Shown here in pieces: positions 50,622 through 61,679 of a stretch of DNA of 64,000 nt. Position 1 is the stretch's first letter, and the number at the start of each line of letters is the position of its first letter. A program made the translations under genes and the position numbers. Source of the stretch: Marinomonas sp. KMM3893 (GTDB taxonomy: Bacteria; Pseudomonadota; Gammaproteobacteria; Pseudomonadales; Marinomonadaceae); contig NZ_SJSC01000003.1 in assembly GCF_004352855.1 (NCBI RefSeq), positions 434,001-498,000 on the forward strand, in the 5' to 3' direction. The notes under the pieces are model-generated. The model saw nothing but the letters and a program-made list of their open reading frames with translations, searched no databases and was not told the origin of the DNA.

Positions 50622-51506
50622 ATGTGGATCTTTATCACTTTGTTTGCGGCGGCGTGCCAGTCTGTTCGTACCGCTCATCAAAATACGTTAGCGCGCGAGT
50701 CGGGTTTTCTACACGCAACCATGGCGCGTTCTCTTTACGCTTTGCCCTTGGTGGCAGCGTACTTATTAGTCTGTATTTTGGTGTTTGGATCGGTTTCGCT
50801 GCCAACCGGATCGATCTTCTTTATCGTGGCCAGTGTCTGTGCACTCGCGCAGATTATGGCGACCTATTTTATGTTGCGTGTTTTTCAGTCGGGCAGCTTT
50901 GCGCTTGGGACCTTATTGGCTAAGACAGAGGCGGTGCTGGCGGCGCTAATTGGTTTGCCTCTTTTGCATTATGGGCTGTCGGCGATGGCATGGTGGGGGA
51001 TCGCCTTCGGCGTCTTCGGAGCATTGGTCATGAGCATTAAATGGAAAAATTTAGCCAATGTACATCAAGACGCTTCCTTGATGTTTGGCTTAGGGAGCGG
51101 TCTTTGTTTTGCGATCACTTCTGTGATGGCGTCGATGGCAAGTCACTCTTTAAAAGGTTCTATTATGACCAGTGCAGGGGTCACGCTTTTGTACGTGTTA
51201 CTGCTACAGTCAGGGATTTTGTGCGCTTTGCAAATCGTGAAAACACGAAATCTATGCGCTCCGTTTAAGCAGAATGCCGGATTAAGTTTTAAGGTGGGTA
51301 TGCTAAGCGGTCTGGGGTCTATTGGTTGGTTTACAGCCTTTTCTTTGGTCAATCCTGCCATGGTGAAAACCTTGGGGCAGCTGGAGATTTTAGGTACCTT
51401 GTATTACTCCAAATACCGATTCTCAGAGAGAATTACCGCGCGTCAATGGTTTGGTGGGGCTATGATAGTGATCAGCGTTATCTTGGTGACCGCCGCCACC
51501 GTTTGA
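50622..51506 (+). CDS. EamA/DMT family transporter
   Basis: A 294-residue membrane protein with about ten TM segments, related to the drug/metabolite transporter superfamily. It opens MWIFITLFAAACQSVRTAHQ. The start is taken 4 codons after an earlier ATG that overlaps the AGGA ribosome-binding site. The second repeat ends AMVKTLGQLEILGTLYYSKY and ITARQWFGGAMIVISVILV, typical of EamA. The substrate is unknown. Ends at a bidirectional terminator facing the asparaginase gene. Confidence 0.82.
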   Translation: MWIFITLFAAACQSVRTAHQNTLARESGFLHATMARSLYALPLVAAYLLVCILVFGSVSLPTGSIFFIVASVCALAQIMATYFMLRVFQSGSFALGTLLAKTEAVLAALIGLPLLHYGLSAMAWWGIAFGVFGALVMSIKWKNLANVHQDASLMFGLGSGLCFAITSVMASMASHSLKGSIMTSAGVTLLYVLLLQSGILCALQIVKTRNLCAPFKQNAGLSFKVGMLSGLGSIGWFTAFSLVNPAMVKTLGQLEILGTLYYSKYRFSERITARQWFGGAMIVISVILVTAATV

Positions 51507-51542
51507 TCTTGGTGCTGGGCATTTATGCTACTGGTGAAGTAC

Positions 51543-51580
51543 AAAAAAAGGGTTTGAAGATTGCCTTCAAACCCTTTTTT
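51543..51580. terminator. bidirectional terminator
   Basis: Ten-bp stem GGGTTTGAAG/CTTCAAACCC with loop ATTGC, A7 before and T6 after, between the convergent EamA and asparaginase genes. Confidence 0.93.
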
Positions 51581-51601
51581 AATGCGTTTTAGATTAACGG
51601 A

Positions 51602-52630
51602 TTAAACGGTAAACTCGTTGCAGAGATTGGTGTCCCATTTTTCTAAAATGGCTTGGTAATCATTGCCTTGTGCCAATAGGAAATGCAGTTTGCAAAAGGC
51701 GGCTTCTAGCGTCATGTCATAGCCACTCAACACCTTCATGGTGGACAGTATGGAACCGGCGGCATAAGCCCCTTGTGAAACACCACCATGCAAGCACTGG
51801 GTTAGATTAACCACGACTTTTTTGCGCAACAAGGTTTCGCTCAAGAAGTCCAAAAATGCGCTGTTTTGGTCCGGTACGTTGCCCGCGCCGTACGTCATCA
51901 AGACAATAGCTTGGCAATTCTCATCGTCTAACAAGCTTCGGTACATAGAGATTGGCTGGCTCGGATGAAGTGTCAATACGGCCACCGCGCCTTCTTTGAA
52001 GGTCAAAGCTCTTTCTGAGAGAGGTTGCGGATTTGCCTCTTGTGGCTTATCGAGCATGCGCTCGGAGTGCAATTGCATGTCGATGGCAATTTCACCGAGT
52101 AACTCATCATTGGGGGTGGCGAAAGCTTTGAAACGTCCGCTGCTGACTTTTTGAACGCGATTGCCGCGCATCAGCTTGCCATCAAATACCAGACTGACGT
52201 CTGTGATTGGGTGGCTGCACGCCAAAGATAAGGCTGCTTGCAAGTTACTGGTTGCATCGCTGCGGTTCATGCCGAGCGGTATTTGTGAACCTGTGACTAG
52301 GACATTTTTATCGCACGCACCCAGCATAAAAGACAAGGCAGAGGTGGTGTAAGCCATGGTGTCTGTGCCATGAAGAATGATAAAACCATCGTAATCCTGC
52401 CAATGAGTGGCTAGGGTGGTCACCAACTTGGTCCAACTGCTCGGCGTGATGTTCGCACTGTCGATTAAGGGGGAGAGCTCAAGTACCTCAAAGCTTGGTA
52501 AGTCTGGCAAGCTTGCGCCCATCGCCATTTCAATGCGTTCTTGTAAGCCAGACGCAGGGGCTAAGCCCTGGTCTGTCTGTACCATACCGATGGTGCCACC
52601 GGTATAGAGAATTAAAACTTGAGATTTCAT
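51602..52630 (-). CDS. ansA: type I L-asparaginase (cytoplasmic)
   Basis: A 342-residue L-asparagine amidohydrolase giving aspartate and ammonia. First catalytic Thr in ILYTGGTIGMVQ (about 7-18), second in IILHGTDTMAYTTSALSFML (about 85-104). No signal peptide, so the low-affinity cytoplasmic type AnsA is likelier than AnsB. Its start overlaps the stop of the aspartase gene by 4 bases, so asparagine to fumarate conversion is encoded in one unit (asparaginase then aspartase) with an AgcS symporter upstream. Confidence 0.92.
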   Translation of the reverse strand: MKSQVLILYTGGTIGMVQTDQGLAPASGLQERIEMAMGASLPDLPSFEVLELSPLIDSANITPSSWTKLVTTLATHWQDYDGFIILHGTDTMAYTTSALSFMLGACDKNVLVTGSQIPLGMNRSDATSNLQAALSLACSHPITDVSLVFDGKLMRGNRVQKVSSGRFKAFATPNDELLGEIAIDMQLHSERMLDKPQEANPQPLSERALTFKEGAVAVLTLHPSQPISMYRSLLDDENCQAIVLMTYGAGNVPDQNSAFLDFLSETLLRKKVVVNLTQCLHGGVSQGAYAAGSILSTMKVLSGYDMTLEAAFCKLHFLLAQGNDYQAILEKWDTNLCNEFTV

Positions 52631-54030
52631 ACGCCAACCTTACTAGGAGATAGCATGGATTTCGGGTCTAAAAGCGTGTTTAGCTGCTCTTCTGACAACA
52701 GGTTCTCTTCAATCACTAATGCTCTGACCGTGCTGCCTGTATTGAGGGCGGTATTAGCAATGCGAGACGCATTAGCGTAGCCGATATGAGGAACAAGTGC
52801 AGTAATAATACCTATGCTATTTTCAACATGCCCAGCACAGATGCTTTCGTTGGCTTTAATGCCTCGAATGCAGCGATGTTCCATCATATGGCAGGCTTCT
52901 TTCAGCATTTTCAATGAGTTGAGCAAGTTATAAATGATCATAGGTTCCATTGCGTTGAGCTGCAATTGACCCGCTTCGGCAGCCAGTGTGACCGCCAGAT
53001 CAGAGGCGATAACTTGATACGCAGTCTGGTTCATGGCTTCTGGAATCACCGGGTTTACTTTACCTGGCATGATAGAAGAGCCAGGTTGCATGGCAGGAAG
53101 ATTGATTTCACCAAGACCGGTGCGAGGTCCACTAGAAAGCAAGCGTAGGTCGTTGCTCATTTTGCTTAGCTTAATCGCGAGGCGTTTTAAGATGCCAGAG
53201 AAGAACACAAAAGCGCCCATGTCGGAGGTTGCTTCCACTAGGTTACTTGCAGGCACCAATGGTTTGGCTGAAATCGTCGCCAGTTTCTCAACGACCAATT
53301 TAGCGTAGCCTTCAGTGGTGTTGATACCTGTACCAATCGCGGTACCACCAAGGTTTACTTCACAAAGTAGGGCGCAGGCTTCGCTGATGCGGTCGATGTC
53401 TTCACCAAGTGTTACCGCAAAGGCGTCGAATTCTTGGCCCAGTGTCATTGGTACCGCGTCTTGCAGTTGAGTACGGCCCATTTTGACAATGTGTGCGAAC
53501 TCTCTGCCTTTTTCTTCTAGTGCTTCTTTAAGGGACGCTAGGCTAGGCACAAAGTTATCGGCAGCAAATTGAATGCCAAGGCATGCCGCTGTTGGGTAAG
53601 CGTCGTTGGTGGACTGTGAGCGGTTTACATCGTCATTTGGGTGAAGGTATTTGTATTCGCCTTTTTCATGGCCCAGTTTGCCCAAGGCAATGTTGGCGAT
53701 GACTTCATTGGCGTTCATGTTCGTTGATGTGCCTGCGCCGCCTTGAATAACGTCCACAATAAATTGATCGTGGTGATCGCCTTGGATTAAATCCTGACAA
53801 GCAAAGACGATGGCGTCGGCTTTTTCCGCAGACAGTAAGTTCATTTCTTGGTTAGTACGAGCGGCAGCGGCTTTGACCATTGCGAGCGCTTTAATTAACT
53901 CAGGAAAGTGTGAAATAGGAACGCCGGTAATAGAGAAGTTCTGTGCCGCACGCTGAGTCTGGATGCCATACAAAGCATCAGCGGGAACGTCCATATTGCC
54001 AAGTAAATCGTATTCAGAGCGTGTCGTCAT
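52627..54030 (-). CDS. aspA: aspartate ammonia-lyase
   Basis: A 467-residue aspartase of the fumarase/aspartase superfamily, converting L-aspartate to fumarate and ammonia. The signature loop GSSIMPGKVNPVIPEAMNQ holds the catalytic Ser. Also present: QGGAGTSTNMNANEVIAN, GRTQLQDAVPMTLGQEF, and GTAIGTGINT. The start MTTRSEYDLLG is set by GAGGA 8 bases upstream; an earlier ATG (54066) adds 12 residues across that site. It is preceded by a terminator-like hairpin after the symporter gene and overlaps ansA. Confidence 0.94.
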   Translation of the reverse strand: MTTRSEYDLLGNMDVPADALYGIQTQRAAQNFSITGVPISHFPELIKALAMVKAAAARTNQEMNLLSAEKADAIVFACQDLIQGDHHDQFIVDVIQGGAGTSTNMNANEVIANIALGKLGHEKGEYKYLHPNDDVNRSQSTNDAYPTAACLGIQFAADNFVPSLASLKEALEEKGREFAHIVKMGRTQLQDAVPMTLGQEFDAFAVTLGEDIDRISEACALLCEVNLGGTAIGTGINTTEGYAKLVVEKLATISAKPLVPASNLVEATSDMGAFVFFSGILKRLAIKLSKMSNDLRLLSSGPRTGLGEINLPAMQPGSSIMPGKVNPVIPEAMNQTAYQVIASDLAVTLAAEAGQLQLNAMEPMIIYNLLNSLKMLKEACHMMEHRCIRGIKANESICAGHVENSIGIITALVPHIGYANASRIANTALNTGSTVRALVIEENLLSEEQLNTLLDPKSMLSPSKVGV

Positions 54031-54059
54031 TTTTCTAGTCCTCATTACCGAAAAAGAGA

Positions 54060-54086
54060 ACCACACCTTAGAAATTAAGGTGTGGT
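54060..54086 (-). terminator. intra-cluster terminator/attenuator, agcS-aspA
   Basis: Perfect 11-bp stem ACCACACCTTA/TAAGGTGTGGT with a 5-base loop, followed on the minus strand by TCTCTTTTT, placed 30 bases before the aspA start. It should end most symporter transcripts, with partial read-through into aspA-ansA or a separate promoter. Confidence 0.85.
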
Positions 54087-54095
54087 ATGGGGGTA

Positions 54096-55520
54096 TTACT
54101 TCGTACTTTTGTTGATTTCAGGCCAAGCGTCTTTATCCAGATCCAGCTCAGGGAATTTCGCAGAGTCAAAGCTTGGCTGTGCAACCCCTGCTTTGACTTG
54201 GTCGTCGTAATCCTTGGTAACAGATCGTGCTTTTTTGAACAAAAGCGCCAGTGCTAGCAAGTTAGCCAGTGCCAGTAAGCCCATGGTCAAGTCGGCAAAA
54301 GAGAATACTGTGCCTAGGTTTAATACGGCGCCAATACAGCATAGGAAAAGGATCAATACGCGAAAGCCATTCATTAACCAAGGATTGTTCTTGTCTTTGG
54401 TTAGGTAGCTTAAGCTGTTTTCGCCTAGGTAGTAGTTGTACAAAACGGTACTGAAGCTAAACAGTAATAGAGCAATACTGACAAAAATTCGGCCGGTTTC
54501 ACCAATGTGAGTGGCCAAGGACGCTTGTGTTAATGCAATGCCATCAGCCGCAGAGACAGTGCTTGGATCATAGGCTGTGCCTAAAAGAATGATCAGCGCA
54601 GTACATGTACATAATAGGATGGTGTCAATGAACACGGAGAAGGCTTGCACCACACCTTGGCTAGCAGGGTGAGGAACATAAGCAACCGCCGCCACGTTTG
54701 GCGCGCTGCCTAGACCGGCTTCGTTGGAGAACAGTCCGCGTTTTACACCCATCAAAATGGCCGCGCCGACGCCACCGCCAATAGCAGGGCCTATGCCAAA
54801 GGCACTTTTTACAATCATCATTAGGGTGTCAGGAATGGCGGTGATGTTCATTGCTAAGACCACAAGCGCGATCAACAAGTAGCCGCCAGCCATGACGGGC
54901 ACCAGTACTTCCGCAACTTTTGCAATGCGTTTTACGCCACCAAAAATAATCATCCCAACCACAATGGCCAAACCAATGCCGCTGTAAGAAAGCGGGATGC
55001 CAAATGCGTCTTTAAGGGAGTTGGCGACAGCGTAAGATTGCAATGCGACGAACGCAATACCAAAGGTCGCTAATAGCAAGATGGAGTAAATAACGGCAAG
55101 CCATTTCCATTTTGTACCAAGGCCTTTTTCGATGTAATAAGCAGGACCGCCACGGTAAGTGCCATCAGGCTCTGCCTTTTTGTAAATTTGCGCTAAGGTA
55201 CACTCGATGAAGCTGGTTGCCATGCCCATTAGGCCAACCACCCACATCCAAAAGATCGCGCCAGGGCCACCTAAGGTAATCGCAACCGCAACACCGGCAA
55301 TGTTACCGCCGCCAACACGACCAGCAACAGACAGGATTAGTGCTTGGAAAGAACTTAAATGACCGTCTGTTTCATGATGACGAGCCGTTAGGATTGAGAA
55401 CATTTTACCGAAGTAACGAAACTGGATAAAACGAGAGGCCAGAGTGAACCAGAGACCCAGTCCAATAAGAACGGCTATTAGGATTTTACTCCATAAAAGA
55501 TCGCTTAGAAGGGAAAGCAT
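54096..55520 (-). CDS. alanine/glycine:cation symporter (AgcS family)
   Basis: A 474-residue Na+-coupled amino-acid symporter with about 11 TM segments. Family motifs: SVAGRVGGGNIAGVAVAITL near the N-terminus (about 64-83), then a GGPAYYIEKGLG loop and GVKRGLFSNEAGLGSAPNVA (about 256-275). Substrates of the family are alanine, glycine, serine or related amino acids. Next to aspA and ansA, uptake of a substrate feeding aspartate metabolism is plausible but not shown. Transcribed divergently from the HTH regulator gene. Confidence 0.92.
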   Translation of the reverse strand: MLSLLSDLLWSKILIAVLIGLGLWFTLASRFIQFRYFGKMFSILTARHHETDGHLSSFQALILSVAGRVGGGNIAGVAVAITLGGPGAIFWMWVVGLMGMATSFIECTLAQIYKKAEPDGTYRGGPAYYIEKGLGTKWKWLAVIYSILLLATFGIAFVALQSYAVANSLKDAFGIPLSYSGIGLAIVVGMIIFGGVKRIAKVAEVLVPVMAGGYLLIALVVLAMNITAIPDTLMMIVKSAFGIGPAIGGGVGAAILMGVKRGLFSNEAGLGSAPNVAAVAYVPHPASQGVVQAFSVFIDTILLCTCTALIILLGTAYDPSTVSAADGIALTQASLATHIGETGRIFVSIALLLFSFSTVLYNYYLGENSLSYLTKDKNNPWLMNGFRVLILFLCCIGAVLNLGTVFSFADLTMGLLALANLLALALLFKKARSVTKDYDDQVKAGVAQPSFDSAKFPELDLDKDAWPEINKSTK

Positions 55521-55737
55521 GTGTGTGCTCCTATAAAGGAATGTATAAACTATTTTTATTCAAATTCAGCGAGGGCTAATTGAACAAGAGCTGATGCCTG
55601 TTAGATAGTTTGTGACTTGTTACTATTTGACGCTAGTTGATGCTAATAAGGATTCAACTTGCACTATTCTTAGGTTCGGCTTTGGTTTTTTTTGCTTTAG
55701 AATGGGCGCCCTAAATTTGGGGAGAGTAAAATTGGTT

Positions 55738-56550
55738 ATGAGTGATGACTTTAAAGATAACTTGCGATTGTTATGCAGTTATTACAAATCGACGTCGGAA
55801 GTGTGTCGTCGGTTGGGCATTAATCGGCCTCAGTTTAATCGCTATTTAAGCGGTACAAATCGACCTTCGGCAAACACCATGCGTCGCTTTTGTGAGTTTT
55901 TTGGGGTCGAACATCACGAGATTGTGTTGCCACATCATCAGTTTTTACAGTTGGTGCAAATGCGACCGGCGTCGCAAGTACAGGGCAGTCGTACTTCGGT
56001 TGAAGTGGCGCATCTGGATAAGCTGAGTGAGCTAGGTCAAGGTGGCCTAGAAAAGTATTACGGGTACTATTACGAGTACTATTTTTCGATGGCGCACCCA
56101 GGGAATATATTGCGTACCTTGATCTGCATTGAAGAACGCGATGGTAAAGCGTTTTATCAAAGAACGGAACGCTTGTTAGAAGAAGGTCGGAGCAAGCCGT
56201 TTCATAACCTTTATAAGGGGATGGTGCAGTTTCTTTCTGATCGCATTTTCTTGATGGATTACGAGTCGTTAACCGGTGTGGAGATGACGCAAACGATTTT
56301 GTTCCCTTCGTTTAAGAATCGGGTCGATCGTTTAAATGGTTTGCGCTTGGGAGTATCAGGGAGTGGCGAGAGAATGCCATGCTGCGCCCGCGTGGTGTAT
56401 GAGTACCTTGGGCTGCAAGTGGACCATTATAATGCGCTAAAACTGTGTGGTTTGTACGACAAAGACAGTGCGGAGATTGATTATGGGATTCGTCAGTCTA
56501 TTAAAAACCAAATGGCGCCCGATGAATGGCATTTCCGGGCACGTTTTTAG
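55738..56550 (+). CDS. Xre-like HTH transcriptional regulator
   Basis: A 270-residue protein. The N-terminal HTH covers about 5-60 (CSYYKSTSEVCRRLGINRPQ, FNRYLSGTNRPSANTMRRFC) and is Xre/Cro-like. The long C-terminal domain (KYYGYYYEYYFSMAHPGNIL and onward) is of unknown type and may bind an effector. The start could be the ATG at 55738 or a TTG two codons earlier (55732), which has the better spacing to GGGGAG. Divergent from the AgcS symporter gene (217 bp), so it is the best candidate regulator of the asparagine/aspartate cluster. Confidence 0.82.
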   Translation: MSDDFKDNLRLLCSYYKSTSEVCRRLGINRPQFNRYLSGTNRPSANTMRRFCEFFGVEHHEIVLPHHQFLQLVQMRPASQVQGSRTSVEVAHLDKLSELGQGGLEKYYGYYYEYYFSMAHPGNILRTLICIEERDGKAFYQRTERLLEEGRSKPFHNLYKGMVQFLSDRIFLMDYESLTGVEMTQTILFPSFKNRVDRLNGLRLGVSGSGERMPCCARVVYEYLGLQVDHYNALKLCGLYDKDSAEIDYGIRQSIKNQMAPDEWHFRARF

Positions 56551-56594
56551 TTTGTCTTTTGTGAAAAGGCAGGAAAAATAATAAACAGGAGCGA

Positions 56595-56801
56595 CTAGGC
56601 TTGGTTGTCGTCAGTCGCTTCTGTTGTTTGGCTTTCTGTGTTTTCTACTTCGCCATTTCTGATTGCCGCGCTTTCCGCTTCCAGCTTCGCTCTTTCCGCT
56701 TTCGAAATGTACTTGGCTTTGGCTTTCTTCGGATTCACCTTCAGATTGGCTTGTTTCATGCGCTTATCATAGATGTCTTTGATTTTTTTGCGACGATTCA
56801 T
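56595..56801 (-). CDS. DUF2986 family small protein
   Basis: A 68-residue very basic then acidic protein. It opens MNRRKKIKDIYDKRMKQANL and contains YISKAERAKLEAE, the hallmark of the DUF2986 family of gammaproteobacteria. The acidic, Thr/Glu-rich tail (about 50-68) is variable. AGGA lies 9 bases before the chosen ATG; an upstream ATG (56834) would overlap the tRNA terminator region. The function is unknown; possibly nucleic-acid binding. Confidence 0.8.
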   Translation of the reverse strand: MNRRKKIKDIYDKRMKQANLKVNPKKAKAKYISKAERAKLEAESAAIRNGEVENTESQTTEATDDNQA

Positions 56802-56848
56802 AGTGCAGGTTCCTAATGCATGATTATTGAACATTCCATTAAGGAACG

Positions 56849-56883
56849 AAAAAAAAGCCCTGATCGAAGATCAGGGCTTTTTA
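56849..56883. terminator. terminator of tRNA-Leu
   Basis: Nine-bp stem GCCCTGATC/GATCAGGGC with a 3-base loop, A8 and T5 flanks; on the minus strand it follows the tRNA by a few bases and ends in a long U run. Confidence 0.93.
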
Positions 56884-56886
56884 TGT

Positions 56887-56971
56887 TGGTACCAGTAGGC
56901 GGACTCGAACCGCCACACCCGAAGGCAACGGATTTTGAATCCGTCGTGTCTACCAATTCCACCACACTGGC
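56887..56971 (-). tRNA. tRNA-Leu (anticodon CAA)
   Basis: An 85-nt class II tRNA with encoded CCA. Acceptor stem GCCAGTG with TACTGGT. D-arm region TGGTGGAATTGGTAGACAC. Anticodon stem-loop ACGGA-TTCAAAA-TCCGT gives anticodon CAA, reading UUG. The long variable arm (TGCCTTCGGGTGT) and T loop GGTTCGAGTCC confirm leucine identity. A terminator follows. Confidence 0.95.
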
Positions 56972-57131
56972 CTTGAAAAAGGTGAGGCGTATCTTATATG
57001 AAATAAATCTCCTGTCAACACTCACTTCGCCTTTTTTTGATTATGTTTCAGGTATTTCTTTATGGTCGTACCTTTTTCGGTGGAAATTCGCTAAAATGCT
57101 GGGTCATTTTTTCTAGGTCGTTTTCTTTATC

Positions 57132-59344
<2,213 letters not shown>

Positions 59345-59415
59345 TAATCAATTTATAATGGCTGCTCATAAAAGAGTGGCCCACAGTTTCATAAACCATT
59401 GGAGAGTTTAACACC

Positions 59416-59742
59416 ATGATCTCATTGATCTCATCCGCGTACGCGGCAGATGCAGCACCAGCTAGTGCTGGCATTTTCAACCTAGTGTTGCTTGGCGGCT
59501 TTGTCGTTATCTTTTATTTCCTTATGTGGCGCCCACAAGCAAAACGTACTAAAGAGCATAAAAACTTGATTGCTTCTTTGGCAAAAGGAACGGAAGTGGT
59601 AACAGGCGGCGGCGTACTAGGTAAAGTATCTCGTGTAGATGATAACTACGTTGTACTAGAAGTTGCTGAGAACATCGAGATGAAGTTCCAAAAGTCTTCA
59701 GTAGCGGCTGTGCTACCTAAAGGGACGTTGAAATCCATCTAA
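59416..59742 (+). CDS. yajC: preprotein translocase subunit YajC
   Basis: A 108-residue small membrane protein of the SecDF-YajC complex. One TM helix (about 20-40, FNLVLLGGFVVIFYFLMWRP) is followed by the conserved QAKRTKEHKNLIASLAKGTE and a cytosolic beta-rich domain. GGAG lies about 11 bases before the ATG. A hairpin follows before secD. Confidence 0.94.
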   Translation: MISLISSAYAADAAPASAGIFNLVLLGGFVVIFYFLMWRPQAKRTKEHKNLIASLAKGTEVVTGGGVLGKVSRVDDNYVVLEVAENIEMKFQKSSVAAVLPKGTLKSI

Positions 59743-59750
59743 CCTTCCCT

Positions 59751-59785
59751 GAAAAGCGCCTTTCTTAGGCGCTTTTCTTATTTTA
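59751..59785 (+). terminator. hairpin between yajC and secD
   Basis: Ten-bp stem GAAAAGCGCC/GGCGCTTTTC with a 7-base loop, then TTATTTT. Imperfect U tract; probably lets some transcription through to secDF. Confidence 0.65.
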
Positions 59786-59818
59786 GTTTGTCTTAATTTT
59801 AGGTGTAAGGGATTTTTC

Positions 59819-61669
59819 ATGCTCAACAAGTACCCCTTGTGGAAGTATTTGCTAATTCTTCTTGTATTGGCGTTAGGGGTTATCTACGCCGTACCCAACT
59901 TGTATCCGGATGATCCGGCGTTGCAAATTTCCACTCAAAAAACAACGACTGTCGTTGATGAGCGCACATTAGAAAAAGCAAGAGAGGCGCTTTCTGACGC
60001 CCATATAAATTTGAAAAAAGCAGAGCTGACCTCTGCTGGTGGTACCTTGCGCTTCAATAGTGGTGAGGACCAATTAGCGGCTAAGCCAGTTGTGGCTGCT
60101 GCGTTAGGTGATGGTTATGTGACGGCATTGAACCTTGTTCCAACGACGCCAGATTGGCTGTCGTCTATTGGTGCGGGTCCTGCGAAACTTGGCTTAGACT
60201 TACGTGGCGGTGTGCATTTCTTGCTTCAGGTTGATATGCCAGCGGCGCTTAAGCAGAAGCTGGACGTGGCTTCCAGTGAAATGAAAGCAGCGTTGCGTAA
60301 GGAACGTGTTCGTTACCGCAGTGTCAGCATTGACAATGGCGTGCTCTCAATTCGTTTCTTGCAAGAGGCGGATCTTGATAAAGCAGAGTCGCTGTTGAAA
60401 GATCAATTCAATGAGTACGTTTACAGTACGCGCCAAGACGGTTCGGACTTCTACTTGGACGCAGGCTTTACAGATGCGTCACGTAAAAGCATCGAGTCTT
60501 ATGCGATCCAGCAGAACTTAACCACATTACGTAACCGTGTTAACGAGTTGGGTGTGGCTGAGCCGTTGGTGCAGCGTCAGGGTAGCGATCGTATTGTAGT
60601 GGAATTGCCTGGTGTGCAAGATACTGCAACAGCAAAACGTATTATCGGTGCGACCGCCAACCTTGAGTTCCATCTGGAAGCTGGATTGGATGATAAGGGT
60701 GGCGATGTTGAAACCTTGAACTTCCGTAATGGCAGTGGCCGTACGGCGCGTTTAGACAGAGACATTATTATCACTGGTGATAGCGTGTCTGATGCGAGCT
60801 CTTCTTTTGATGAAAATGGTCGTCCTCAAGTGAACATTAGCTTGGATTCTAAGGGTGGTCAGAAGATGGCGAAAGTCACGCGTGCGGCAGTGGGTCGTAA
60901 CATGGCGGTTGTCTTCATTGAGCACAAATCACGGGTTCGCTTTGTTAAAACAGATGGCAAACTGAAAGAAGTTCGTAAGAGCTACAGTGAAAAAGGCATC
61001 ATTTCTTTAGCGACCATCCAAACCACCTTGGGTAATTCGTTCAGGATTACTGGTCTTGATAGTTCACGCGAATCGTCTGAGTTGGCATTGCTGCTTCGAG
61101 CGGGTGCGTTGGCGGCGCCAATTTACTTCGTAGAAGAGCGTACCATTGGGCCAAGCTTGGGTGCTGAAAACATTCATTTAGGTATGGTTTCTGCGCAGAT
61201 TGGTTTGTTGGTTGTGATGCTGTTTATGTTGGCGTATTACCGACTGTTTGGTTTGTTTGCGAACGTTTCTTTGATCTTGAACGTGGTTTTATTGCTCGCT
61301 TGTATGTCGGTTCTAGGGGCAACGTTAACGCTTCCGGGGATTGCAGGTATCGTGCTGACCATGGGGATGGCGGTGGACGCCAACGTGCTCATATTCTCTA
61401 GGATCAAAGAGGAGTTGGCGAGCGGAACCCCGAGTCATCAGGCGATTCATTCCGGCTTTAACCGTGCCTTTACGACCATCTTTGATGCCAACATTACGAC
61501 CTTGTTGGTGGCGATTATCTTGTTCGCCGTCGGTACTGGGTCAGTGAAAGGCTTCGCGGTTACTTTGTCGCTGGGTATTCTTACGTCCATGTTTACGGCG
61601 ATTGTCGTGACGCGTGCACAAGTTAATCTTGTTTACGGCGGACGTGCTAACAAGAAACTGTACATTTAA
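59819..61669 (+). CDS. secD: protein translocase subunit SecD
   Basis: A 616-residue inner-membrane RND-like subunit that uses the proton gradient to help complete protein export. TM1 is at about 7-25. The long periplasmic region covers about 30-440, with LGLDLRGGVHFLLQVDM and NRVNELGVAEPLVQRQGSDRIVVELPG (in outline). Five TM segments follow (about 450-605) with GIVLTMGMAVDANVLIFSRIKEEL. AGGTGTAAGG is upstream. Eleven bases separate it from secF. Confidence 0.96.
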   Translation: MLNKYPLWKYLLILLVLALGVIYAVPNLYPDDPALQISTQKTTTVVDERTLEKAREALSDAHINLKKAELTSAGGTLRFNSGEDQLAAKPVVAAALGDGYVTALNLVPTTPDWLSSIGAGPAKLGLDLRGGVHFLLQVDMPAALKQKLDVASSEMKAALRKERVRYRSVSIDNGVLSIRFLQEADLDKAESLLKDQFNEYVYSTRQDGSDFYLDAGFTDASRKSIESYAIQQNLTTLRNRVNELGVAEPLVQRQGSDRIVVELPGVQDTATAKRIIGATANLEFHLEAGLDDKGGDVETLNFRNGSGRTARLDRDIIITGDSVSDASSSFDENGRPQVNISLDSKGGQKMAKVTRAAVGRNMAVVFIEHKSRVRFVKTDGKLKEVRKSYSEKGIISLATIQTTLGNSFRITGLDSSRESSELALLLRAGALAAPIYFVEERTIGPSLGAENIHLGMVSAQIGLLVVMLFMLAYYRLFGLFANVSLILNVVLLLACMSVLGATLTLPGIAGIVLTMGMAVDANVLIFSRIKEELASGTPSHQAIHSGFNRAFTTIFDANITTLLVAIILFAVGTGSVKGFAVTLSLGILTSMFTAIVVTRAQVNLVYGGRANKKLYI

Positions 61670-61679
61670 GGAGAAAGCC

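Noticed and set aside
56887..56971. tRNA-Leu as an attachment site for an integrated element
   Set aside because: No integrase gene or repeated tRNA 3' end is seen on either side; flanking genes are conserved housekeeping genes.
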